From: Antedon mediterranea
Taxonomy: Eukaryota; Echinodermata; Crinoidea; Comatulida; Antedonidae
DNA length: 64,000 nt
Assembly: GCF_964355755.1 (NCBI RefSeq)
Contig: NC_092672.1
Span: 25,974,501-26,038,500, forward strand
Reading direction: 5' to 3'
Shown: positions 11,301-29,927 of the stretch, piece by piece
How positions within the stretch are numbered: the stretch's first letter is position 1
Layout: every line of letters begins with the position of its first letter
Position numbers and translations under genes: made by a program
Notes under the pieces: model-generated
Databases searched by the model: none
What the model was told of the DNA's origin: nothing
The model's input: the letters and a program-made list of their open reading frames with translations, nothing else

Positions 11301-14300
11301 TCTGTCGGTCTGTTGGTCTGTCGGTCTGTCTGTCGGTCCGGTATCACTATGCGTTTTATCGCTTTCTGACCTTATCTTGATATCAGTTTAATCTAGCTAA
11401 GTCAATTTTTCACAGTATATTCCTTATGGCCAGGAATCGATGTGGTTATGTTTTCACGGTGCGCAATACAAAATTACGCGGTCTACGCACGATTTAACGA
11501 AATCACGTTTGTAATCATATCTTCACAACCATGAATCACAATTAAATAAAATTTGGTACTCATAAATTTCAGGGCATAAATCATCATATGGCAATACAAT
11601 TACGTGCGTAGCGCATGTAACGCATGCGTACGCGCGCTTAAAATTTTCAAAATTTGAAATAAGAGTAGGCCTACGTTTCAGGTAATTTTAAGCGTTTACA
11701 AAATTGCCATGAGTGCGCAGATTTTTGCACGCGCACTGCACGTTAAATGTTATTGCGCACTCTTTTTGCCCGATTTCTGTTTTCTTGACTTACTTTTCAA
11801 CTCGAAATTACGTTATACGAGCACATCAAAAGTGACAGGCTACGTACGTGTAAATTAAGAAAATATAACTGTTTTTAAACATTTCAACATTTTTAAACAT
11901 GTTCAGTAATTTCGGTCAGTTGGTAGGTTGGTTGGTCGGTCGGTCGGTCGGTAAACACTAAGCACGCGACTGCAGCAATCTATATGGCCTTGTTCAATTT
12001 TTCGTATCGCTAATCTGCCATTCTACCCAAGCCTAGGCCTAGGAATATGTTGACCTATTCCATAGTAGGTGTTTTATAAAATAAATAATACATGTTTTAT
12101 ATTCGTGCAATGAGCCAAATAATTTTATTCGATAAAAGATGAAATGTTCTCTTTTCTTCATGAAATTATTTGCGCCATTGCACTAATTAATTGCATATCA
12201 ATTACCATTGTGACTTATGCACTTATTCACGGACATTGTGACTTTCTATTGTAGAACTACATGATGAAATATGGTTATATGGAACCAATGACACATGGAA
12301 GTCAACATACGGATGAGGAAATGGAGGAAGGTATTATGAAATTCCAGGAATTTAATGGAATGGAACAATCTGGAAACATGAATACAGCCACCATGGAAAA
12401 GATGGAAGAGCCACGATGTGGAGTAAAAGATATTTTAAATACCCCAGGATCTGTGCGTGCCAGACGATATGCATTTTCAGGAAGTCGATGGAGTAGTACT
12501 ACTATAACGTATAGGTGAGTTTAGGCCTTAATCTCTGTATACACTATCAAACTTTATGTGACAGAAAAATGTGATCTGCCCATGGACATGATGATGTCAT
12601 ACCACTACCATATTTTGGCACACAATTTTTGTCAAACCAGTTTAATAGTGTAGACAGAGCTTAAAACTATGGGAAATAATTACTATGGTTCCATTGATAT
12701 TAACGCCACTTATTTTAAGAAAGAAAGAAATAATGATCAAAACCATGGAAGACTCACTCTAGAAATGTGAAGATGTGACGCCGTATATCGGAAATAACAT
12801 GTGACGACAATGGTTGATTAGTAATTGTAATATTTATTTATTTAGAACAAATCTGAGAGACAAACAAACAATAATTTCCGAATAATGATTAGGCAATACA
12901 TTTAAAAGTGAATCTGTATGCAATGTATTCTCGTATCATTTGTACTCGGAAGTTTGGTAGCATACTGATATGACTTCGCCCTGTAATAGATATAATAAAA
13001 TGAGCATCATGTATACATGTAATGCAGTCGCCAAGTGACTCAGCAAGAAGATTGCAAAGGCAGACACCACATACATTTCTTTAAAAAGAAAAACAAATAT
13101 TATTGTTATCCATAGAACATTTCATATTTTAAACAGGTATTTGAATTATTCTCCTGATTTGACGCAAGCGGAGACCAGATCTGCAATTGAACAAGCTTTC
13201 AAAGTTTGGAGCGACGTCACACCGTTACGCTTCCAAGAAGTGACGTCAGGTGACGCAATTATTTTAATACTGTTTCAAGCAGGTGAACATGGTGATGGTA
13301 ACGATTTTGATGGACCGAGTGGTACTCTTGCACATGCGTACTTTCCTACGGAAATGGCAATTGGTGGAGATGCTCATTTTGATGAAAGTGAAACATTCTC
13401 TGTTAATGGAAATTTAGGTAACTATTGCAAAAAAGTACTTATATCCTACAAAACGTTATAGTCAAACGCGATTGGAATTATCGTCTGGGTTTTTTTGTTT
13501 TTCAGGAATCGATTTATTCCAAGTTGCAGCGCACGAGTTTGGTCATAGTATGGGTCTTGCTCATTCAAGCGATCCAAACGCACTGATGGCGCCATACTAT
13601 GCTGGTTATGTTCGAAATTTTCGACTTCCTCTAGATGATATTAATGGAATACAGGCGTTGTATGGTAAGCTGATTATTATTATTATTAGTGTTATTGTTA
13701 TTATTATTATTATTATAATTTCCAAATTGTATACAAATTTGTTTCCAAACATGACACATAACCCTCTCAATATCTCAACACTAAGAAAATAGAAACAATA
13801 AATAGTAGATGATTAGAAGTAACAAGGCTCCAATCAATAAAGCACAGCAGTACAATGTTTTTTTGAAATGATTTGTTTTTAAGGATCAAATCAAGATGGA
13901 GGCAATCCCGTGCCAACCAACCCACCCGTCGGTCGTATGACAGAGACACCGCCGCGGATGCCAATGGTCACACCCTTCCCTACCAATCCCGCTAGGCCGG
14001 AATCATGTAATAACAATATCGACGCTATATCTTTTCTAAGGAGAGAACTTTACATATTTCAAGTAAGTTAATTGTCATTAACATTTAAATATGTATATAT
14101 ATATATATAACTGAGGACTAGTGATGTTCCGCCGTACCACGCCGAGAATGTTAAAGAGTCGTTATCCAATCGAGTTCGAACAATACCATAAAAGCCCCAG
14201 TGGTCTAATGGTTAGGACATCTGCATATCAAGCAGGCGGTCCGAGTTCGAGTCTCGGTTGGGGCGACTTTTTCTCATTCTCACAGATTTCCTCATCTTTA

Positions 14301-16144
14301 TCGTTTCAAATTAATTAATTAAATTTCAGTATATCACCGGGCGGTTTAGAACTAATGTTCTTTGCCTCTTGTGTTTATATATATATATATATTTATATAT
14401 ATAACACAATGCATGTAGGCCTACAATATATAGGCCCTATTATTTGTGAGAAGGCTTACATAATAATGGCCTGTCATTGTATATTCATATCTACAACCAG
14501 TGCAAATAACATGCACTGTGCATTGTTTATGTCCAATCTGGCAAAATATCATTTAGTGGAAGTAAAATACGAGAGTATATCTTTTATATTCTTCAAGCCG
14601 AACACAGTAGGCATGAATTGACAACAAAACCCACATAATTTTAATTTTATTATAATTGAAAATGGGATACATACGCATGTGTAGCCTATCACGTGACTTG
14701 TTGTGTATGAAATGAATTACTTTTTTTTAAATGCATGTTTCTCTATGTAGCTAATGTACTAACTACAGTCATATGTATACACAGGGTGATCAGTTTCTAC
14801 GTCTTGCTATGCGTGGTAGTGTAATGGAAGGTTATCCTAGTGAAACGTCTGCTTTCTTTAACGATCTGGAAGACAATATAGACGCATCATACGAACGCTC
14901 AACTGACGGTGCTTTCATGTTCTTCAAAGGTCTGTTCTTAAGTTTGAAGAAGCCTACGCGCTTGACTATTTAAAATATACATATAAGTTCTGAAATTATG
15001 TTCATTGACGAAATTGTATACTGATTCTTTTAAATCTTCTTATCTGAATACAAAAATAATATGTCATTGCAAGAATCAATGTCGCATTCAGTCTTCATGA
15101 ATCAGGATCTAGGTCATTTAATATTAGGCCAGTCGCCTTAATTTTAAAACCTCCACGTAACTAACTAGTAACACAGAAAATGGTATCCATCTTCAATTGC
15201 ATCACTTTTACAAACAAATGTATACATTACTGAAATAAAATTTCTTAACATACGTATCTTCGATTGGTATAACATGTTACCGAAGGAATAATATGAATAT
15301 TATTTGTTTGGCCTACAAAAGAAAATGTACATTTACCAGCTCAAGTATAGAGCTTATTTTATTGTTAATCAATAATGCATTCAATGAATTAACCTCGTCA
15401 GTCTATTTTCTTCAGGTAATATGTATTGGGAGTATAATGGAAATAACATGGTACGAGGTTTTCCCTCTCTCATATCAAACCTTGGGGATTTACCAAATAA
15501 TCTTGATGCAACGTTAAGATGGGGCAACACCCGTTACACTTACTTCTTTAAGGGTGATCAGTATTGGCGTTACAATGAAGTAAATAAACGCGTAGATGAC
15601 GACTACCCTAGAGATATAGCAACAGGCTGGCCTGGTGTCCCCGATAATCTCGATGCAGCATTTCGATGGCTCGACGGTAAGAATAATTTTTTTATGAATT
15701 TATATTGTAGGCCTATTATAAGTGGGATATGGTAGTACCTTACCTTGTCATATTCTGTTTGTTTCTGAATTAACAATAAAAATGCATTGCAATTTCAAGT
15801 TAATTCCGTTTCAGAAGTTTCGATGATTTAATATAAATGCAAAATCAAATCTTAAAAACTTAGATTATGAACACTACTTTCTTTCAAACAAACCAATACC
15901 ATTTTTTTATTTTGCCTCTGTCAACAATGCACATCGTTTCAACATAGGTAATACGTATTTTGTGAGAAACGGACAGTACTGGTACTTTAACGAAAATCTG
16001 CAGCGAGTGGACGAAAACGTGTACCCTAGAGATTTTGGAGAAGATTGGCTCAGCTGTGAAGGGTTAGCTCCAAACAAAGCCTTGCTAAAACATTACAGTT
16101 TCCATATCATTGTCTTGGCGTTTGTACTGGCAACATTAGTATAG
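8354..16144 (+). CDS. Furin-type matrix metalloproteinase with hemopexin domain and GPI-like tail (MMP-B), 8 exons, 517 aa
   Basis: Cell-surface zinc endopeptidase (M10A). Exons: 8354-8425, 12255-12514, 13137-13417, 13506-13664, 13884-14062, 14785-14929, 15416-15676, 15948-16144; spliced 1554 nt, in frame. Exon 1 is a signal peptide ([16 protein letters not shown]). Exon 2 is the propeptide with switch PRCGVKD, followed by a furin-type RARR before the catalytic domain, as in membrane-type and stromelysin-3-like MMPs. Exon 4 carries [11 protein letters not shown] and the Met-turn LMAPYY. Exon 5 is a Pro/Thr-rich hinge and the first hemopexin Cys (ESCNNN). Exons 6-8 complete four blades and end at the second Cys (LSCEG). 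The last 14 residues ([14 protein letters not shown]) are hydrophobic and terminal, which suggests a GPI signal. Intron 1 (3.8 kb) is filled with small transposons. Convergent with its paralogue MMP-C. Confidence 0.9.
9029..9187. mobile_element. MITE family 1, copy 1 (AAGCTCTGTCTACACT termini)
   Basis: The ends AAGCTCTGTCTACACTATTA and TAGTGTAGAAAGAGCTT are inverted repeats. The interior has GTGATGTGCCCA and its inverted counterpart GGGCACATCACA, so the whole element folds back. Copies 2 and 3 are at 12529 and 19921. Confidence 0.75.
9207..9565 (+). repeat. Tandem duplication, two copies of about 189 bp
   Basis: The segment starting CGTATTTTGAAGTTTCGTGC is followed directly by a second copy starting at 9396. 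The copies share ACATCAACAAAATTACGCAA and TAAACTGTTTCTATAATTAC and differ by scattered substitutions and small indels, including an inserted GGCCTA in copy 2. It lies in MMP-B intron 1. Confidence 0.85.
9780..9862 (+). repeat. Dispersed repeat fragment shared with 18005-18085
   Basis: Both sites carry CTGTCATTTGATTGGACGAT followed by TGNGTCACATG and CGTGCAAT. Further matches, such as TTAATTAATGGGAAC near 10965 and 18330 and GACGTGGAAT near 11197 and 18355, keep the same order. An older element therefore seems to underlie this part of the intron, later broken up by insertions. Confidence 0.5.
10399..10881. mobile_element. Short DNA transposon (about 483 bp) with roughly 50-bp terminal inverted repeats
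   Basis: The left end GGAGGTTTCGCAACCTTACG continues through ATACGATAACG; the right end is its inverted copy with few mismatches, ending CGAAACCTCC. No transposase ORF, so non-autonomous. The outer 40-50 bp pair well, which indicates fairly recent insertion into MMP-B intron 1. Confidence 0.85.
10988..11193. mobile_element. MITE (about 206 bp) with AAAGCCTGTTTTCCTGTCGAC termini
   Basis: The left end AGCCTGTTTTCCTGTCGACG and the right end GTCAACAGGAAAACGGGTTT are inverted repeats that extend inward as ACGCTATCGTT / ACGATAGCGTC. No ORF. It sits about 100 bp from the preceding element. Confidence 0.8.
11240..11375 (-). repeat. Dispersed repeat with GGTC/TGTC tract (copy 2, inverted relative to 1445-1568)
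   Basis: TTTTTAGTCGCGTGG, then CACTATGTC, a long CGGT/CTGT tract, then CCGGTATCACTATGCGTTTT: exactly the block order of copy 1 read on the other strand. A degenerate third tract (GGTCGGTCGG then CACGCGACT) is at 11925-11975. Confidence 0.7.
12529..12663. mobile_element. MITE family 1, copy 2
   Basis: The ends CTCTGTATACACTATCAAAC and AATAGTGTAGACAGAG are inverted repeats, and the interior shares GTGATCTGCCCATGGACATG and TACCACTACCATAT with copy 1. It starts 15 bp after the 5' splice site of MMP-B intron 2. Confidence 0.75.
13671..13713 (+). repeat. (ATT)n microsatellite
   Basis: Imperfect TTA/ATT triplets directly after the exon 4 donor of MMP-B. Confidence 0.85.
14194..14265 (+). tRNA. tRNA-like gene with anticodon AUC (Asp by codon, Glu-like body)
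   Basis: A complete cloverleaf can be drawn: acceptor GCCCCAG / TTGGGGC (14194-14200 / 14258-14264), D arm GTCT / GGAC, anticodon stem TCTGC / GCAGG, T arm CCGAG / CTCGG with loop TTCGAGT, discriminator G at 14265. The 7-nt anticodon loop ATATCAA puts ATC at 14227-14229. The D arm (TGGTCTAATGGTTAGGA) resembles animal tRNA-Glu. The A box is good and the B box is slightly off consensus (AGTTCGAGTCT). No intron and no encoded CCA. AUC would read the Asp codon GAU; metazoan Asp tRNAs normally use GUC. It may be functional, a recently mutated pseudogene, or the head of a tRNA-derived SINE. It lies inside MMP-B intron 5, same strand. Confidence 0.8.
14268..14272 (+). terminator. RNA polymerase III terminator
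   Basis: TTTTT beginning two nucleotides after the tRNA discriminator base, as expected for a transcribed tRNA gene. Confidence 0.7.
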
Positions 16145-17999
16145 AACTAGATAATTACATTAATTTTCTATCATATTCAGAATTCTATATTTGAGAAATT
16201 ATGCGTTACATTAGGTCTAATTGTGTAGCATACCTACCTGGTCTTAGTGAAATCTGCCACACAATCCACAAAATCAATATTTTATTTCCATTTTTAGCAG
16301 ATACGGATTACCCTTTCTCATAAAAAAATATAAGTTATAGAGTACGGTACTTTACTTGAATTTAGTTGAAACATTCTGTATATGTTTATACCACCGCCAA
16401 GTATTATACTTTTACCCGATGTGTTTGTCTATTCCTCTGACATGTAGCTTGCTGGATGTTCTTCTTTTGTAGCAGGTCCCTATTTGTCCACGGAATAATC
16501 CAATACCATAGTCCATGGTTATACGATTCACCTACTACTTAATAATTAAAAAATATATATTTTCTTCTGTATTGTAATATTTAGGTTGAGTAAATGGAGG
16601 TGATTTTGTACCGTTATGTTCAATACTATTCTCCAAATTTATAAATGTGAAATTATGTGTAATAATAGCATTTTATATAACACTTTTTTTTAAATAAAAT
16701 GAAAAAAATGTAAAAAAAATCAAGTTGTATTGATAATTATACAAATGTTGAAATTGTGTTATGTGGATGTTGATTTGATGTTATATTTATCTGAGATAAA
16801 ACGATTTAAAAAGAAAAAATGGCAACACTAGCACTTCCCATTATAGTATCAATAATGTTTCCTAAATTAGAGGAGAATTCAATTCACCTCACACAAGCTT
16901 GTTTGCCGGCAGAGCAAAAAAAAAACCCATAGGCATACAAACCATAGAGTGGGACATTATGTTGATATTACGGATGCTTACAAGAGATACTTCGGGAAAT
17001 GAATGACTATCCTGCAGCATGACGATACAAATGCTGTTTATTCAATGTTTACCATGCAGTTTTGTAACTTCAAGCAAACAGCAACATGGATTAAGTAGAT
17101 CTGCTAACAGCCTAATTGAAATAGATTTACAACTTATAACCGGCGGCTGGTCGGCTGGCACCGGAAGATGGATCTAAGGATAATGCAATTTTTAACATTA
17201 TATGGAACCTCTAGGTGATGCACTGATTTATAATATATTATTCATAATTATTACGAGGGGTGCTACCAATAAATCGGCTCCCAACTAATCAACGTCACTA
17301 GTAAAATTCTGTAAAACGTTGAACGTTTTGCACGCTTAAGGAAGCAAGACTGAACGAATGAAAGGTATTTTTAGCAGTGCCAATGCGGAGTTAAACTCAT
17401 CTCCATGCCAGCTAGCTACATAATTGTTTTATGCAAACGAGGCTTTTCACTGTTTATTAGCATGACACGTTATGTAGAAGTAACAATATGAGTATGAAAA
17501 AATATTATTACAAGATCACGTCTGTTTACATGGAAACAATCCGATGGACCGATAGTGATAAGTACTTATTTTGTAAACGAAAAGAAGACGAATAGGTCTA
17601 CCATTTATTTTTAGTAGTAGGAAATTGAGCAAAATACACTGATTGTGGCTTTAGAGCAAACTACATTAGCATCAGATACAATTACTATGTAAATCATAAC
17701 TATACATTACTGGCTTTACTTTATAATGCTTCAGTTCTGATATTATTTCTTCAGAAATTCACATCAGAAAACAATAGAAAACTATAGTATTCTTGATGGT
17801 GTACCGTGATATGAAAAATAAATTAGAAAAATGATTTTTTGTACAATGACCATTTGTCTATGTTATAGGCCTATCACATTTCATTTGACATTTTGAATGT
17901 TATGTCATGTAGAAATAGGAAAAAAAAAAATGAATGAAAGTGGGGAATCCAAGAAAGGAGAACTATTACTGTACTTAGTATGTACTGTATGTGTCAACG
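16145..17999. other. 3' flank of MMP-B
   Basis: AT-rich non-coding DNA between the convergent genes MMP-B and MMP-C. It probably contains the MMP-B 3' UTR. No gene or clear repeat seen. Confidence 0.4.
16693..16698 (+). promoter_or_regulatory. Candidate polyadenylation signal of MMP-B
   Basis: AATAAA about 550 nt after the MMP-B stop codon, followed by AT-rich sequence. Other A-rich hexamers are nearby, so the choice is tentative. Confidence 0.3.
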
Positions 18000-18004
18000 T
18001 TGCA

Positions 18005-18640
18005 TAGGTGGTATTATATAGAACCTAAATAATTTTCTGTCATTTGATTGGACGATTGTGCGTCACATGGCGTGCAATAGTACGCACTATTAAACGATCG
18101 TTTAATAGTACAGTACTTTTTTCGCTGGACGAAAAACAAATCTGGAAAATATTTGTTTTATAATTTTGCTTTTGAAATACAACAGCGCCATCTATGTTGT
18201 ACTTTCGTGGCAAATTGTTATGACTGGTTTCGCGATGGAAGTACTGAACATTTTTTGGAGAGATATATAATGTACTAATTTAGATCAAAAAGCATTTAAA
18301 TTAGCTTTAGATCGTTTTCAGGATTTTTATTAATTAATGGGAACATCTCTACAAGACGTGGAATCGTTGGGAAAATCATAATTAGCCTAGACAAGTTCCA
18401 GTTCCATTTCCTTGCTTGTTTGTTGACATAATTTATAAAGTCCATATAAATAATAATATAATATATAAAACCAAATGTTACGGTTTTATTCAAATTTTGG
18501 CCTTGGCTAGGCCTACTTTTTATTTGATTCAAATGACAGGAATCTATTTAGATGTTTTATAAAACAACTAATAATGTTTTACATTCGTGTAATGGTACAA
18601 ATAGGCCTAATGGTATTTGGTGAATGATGAAATGTTATAA
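18005..18640 (+). repeat. Older dispersed element, related to parts of 9780-12140
   Basis: Shares ordered blocks with MMP-B intron 1: CTGTCATTTGATTGGACGAT, TTAATTAATGGGAAC, AAGACGTGGAAT, and a TGTTTTATAAAA...TTCGTG block (18550 versus 12070). It lacks the MITEs seen in the intron copy. It also holds an ACTATTAAACGATCGTTTAATAGT palindrome around 18087-18110. No coding capacity seen. Confidence 0.5.
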
Positions 18641-20423
18641 ATCAACTCGGCTGTCGCCTCGTTGAAATAATTATAACCTCTCATCATTCAACTCATGCCA
18701 TTATTTTACTACTGTACAATACTCATAAACATTCATTATTTGTATCTTAACAAACAGTTTGAACAAAACAGAAAATCTTTACAAACAAGAATCAGTTTAA
18801 AACAAAGTAGGCAAATATCTTGACTTATCGGAATGACTTTATTATACAAAAACGATCGCAAGTTAGGATCAATTATACTACATATCTATACTGAATTACA
18901 CAAACGCACGCCAATCTAATGTATAAAATACGTTTTATATCGTAGATACATGAAGATATACTCTTTTTATCAAATAGTCCCAATAACAGCAACACATTCA
19001 CAGATGGCATTGGCTAAATCAATCGTAAGTTTACGACATTTCATTTTTTTGACGTATCACACGAATACACAGCTAGTGAGCCGGAAAGTCATTCTGCACG
19101 CGCTCAGAACGATGTTATTAGAATCAAAAGTGATCTACGCTTACAAACTCACCTTTTATACTTTGTTATAACTGTGATTAAATATTAATATAATAATATT
19201 TTAATTTTTATAAATGTATTAAGTTACTTTCTCGTCTTTTAATGATTGCGCAATTCCTCGCCTGCGAGGCAATTTTGATTCGTTCAAAGTTCATACAGAG
19301 GTAAACTTTCTTAATACAGTGAACTTTATACGGGAATACTTTTACACTGGTATCTAAATGAGATTTGTGTAAGTATTGGTATAAAATACGTTCTGTAATC
19401 GTTGATTTTATTATAAATTATAAATAATCACTAATATTAATTGCAACACAGTAATTAAATAAAAATGCTTGGAATTGATATACCATACATTATAAATAGA
19501 TACAAATAAATATATACAGACAATACATATAATGATGGTGGCTAGATCATACTGTAACACAGTTGAAAAAAGGTACAAAATAAATCACAAAATCCTATCC
19601 ATACACTAAGCCTAAGCCATTAAGGCATTAAGCCATAAATAGAAAAAAAAACTGCATAGAACAAGCCTACTGTCCATAGGGCGAATCTCTTCAAGCGAAT
19701 TGAACATTTACGAACTACGATTGAAGTTCTAAATTCTACATTACTAGGAAACTTTAGTTTGCAAACTTAACCAAATTATGATTTCCAAAGTTGTTGCAAG
19801 ATCAGTTAACAGTTTTCTTCTTTCTAGAAGTGAGATTTTTTTTTCAAATTTTAACTACCGTGTAGCATGAAATACGTCCATAATCGTTTATTATATTTCG
19901 TTTATTATAATATTTTAAAAGTAGTTTGTCAAAAAAGTGTGATGTACCCAAATAGTGTAGTAATATGACATTATCGTCCCCAAATATGGGCAAATCACAT
20001 TTTTTTGTCACATTAAGTTTGATAGTGTACAAACGGATTATATTAAAATCACAACACTTTCGAATTAGGTAAAATACACGCATAATATAGTTTAATATTA
20101 AAAATATTAAACTATATTCGAGTAACAAAATGTTCGTGTTTCCATAATTTCAATGAATTTCACGGAATTTAAAATGCTTACTCGTCTTTCTTTGGTTTTA
20201 AGCATCCTTACAATTCAAATAACACTCATTATTCGGTATTAAAACTTTTCTTTCTTTCTATTCATAAACACAAACAATGCAATAAATAAATAACAATAAG
20301 CTGTTTGCCCCATAGATGACAGGCTACCCAAGAAATCACGTGAATATGTATATACATCATAAATAATAACAACAATGTACAAAAATATAAAAATTAGGAA
20401 TTTTATACAAAGAAACTACAATT
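18641..20423. other. 3' flank of MMP-C and intergenic DNA
   Basis: AT-rich and without a supported gene. It includes MITE copy 3 at 19921-20030 and probably the MMP-C 3' UTR. Several TTTATT motifs (AATAAA on the minus strand) occur near 19880-19910. Confidence 0.4.
19921..20030. mobile_element. MITE family 1, copy 3 (diverged)
   Basis: Shares TTTGTCAAAAAAGTGTGATG and its inverted counterpart CACATTTTTTTGTCA, and ends AGTTTGATAGTGTAC, as in copies 1 and 2. The outer CTCTGTC ends are lost. Confidence 0.6.
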
Positions 20424-29134
<8,711 letters not shown>

Positions 29135-29927
29135 GGTAACAGAAGTACAACCAATTGCCTATAGATCGTCCGTCCAGCAGCGAATGACAAAAATATTGAA
29201 TGAATTAAAAAGATCACTCCATATCGTTCCGGTTAAGTACATTACGATAGCCAATCAGAGAGCGGTATATATTGGTAATTCAGTACACAAGGAAGCTTAT
29301 TGTTAAGTACAATAAACCACGCATTTGAATTATGACTCATTTTTTTTAGAATAAGGAATACCTTCCTAAACTTTTAATTTACTTTTTCGCGGTTTATTTT
29401 GATACAGCAGAATTTTTTGGATGAGTAATACTGTCAATTTTATTCAAATTGTTATAAAAAAAAAAACTAAATGGAATAAAAACTGTTCATTGTCCACTTT
29501 TTAGAAATGTAATATTTATAAAAAATTATAAAGCGGAGGAACGGGGAGGGGAGAGCTAGACGTTTTTTTTTCATGTCATAAAACCATGGAGTAATGATAA
29601 AACACTAATAGAAAAAAAAGGTCAACTAAATCTTATAATAGCTAAAAATCGATCAATCAATCTTATGATTTTGTTTGAAAAATTGCTATATGAACAACTG
29701 AATGCAAACAAGTTAATTATTACGATGCCCTATTAAAATAAATTATGAGAAAACAATAAGGAAGGAAAGAAAGAGAGGATAGAGAGAGGCCTGCTGAAAA
29801 GAGACAGGTTGAACTTTGACATTATTGAAAACAGACGCATGCGTATTTAATCGAAACATGTCTGCTCGCATACATTACGATATCGTCTAAATGTTTTGTT
29901 AACATCTTTGCCTTAAAAACAGATAAA
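29135..29927. promoter_or_regulatory. Head-to-head intergenic region between MMP-C and LZTR1
   Basis: The two start codons are 794 bp apart and diverge. On the MMP-C side there is AATATATACC (29266-29275, minus strand) and a CCAAT-type GCCAATCAG (29250-29258). No TATA box is evident on the LZTR1 side. Unseen 5' UTR exons could shift the true start sites. Confidence 0.45.
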
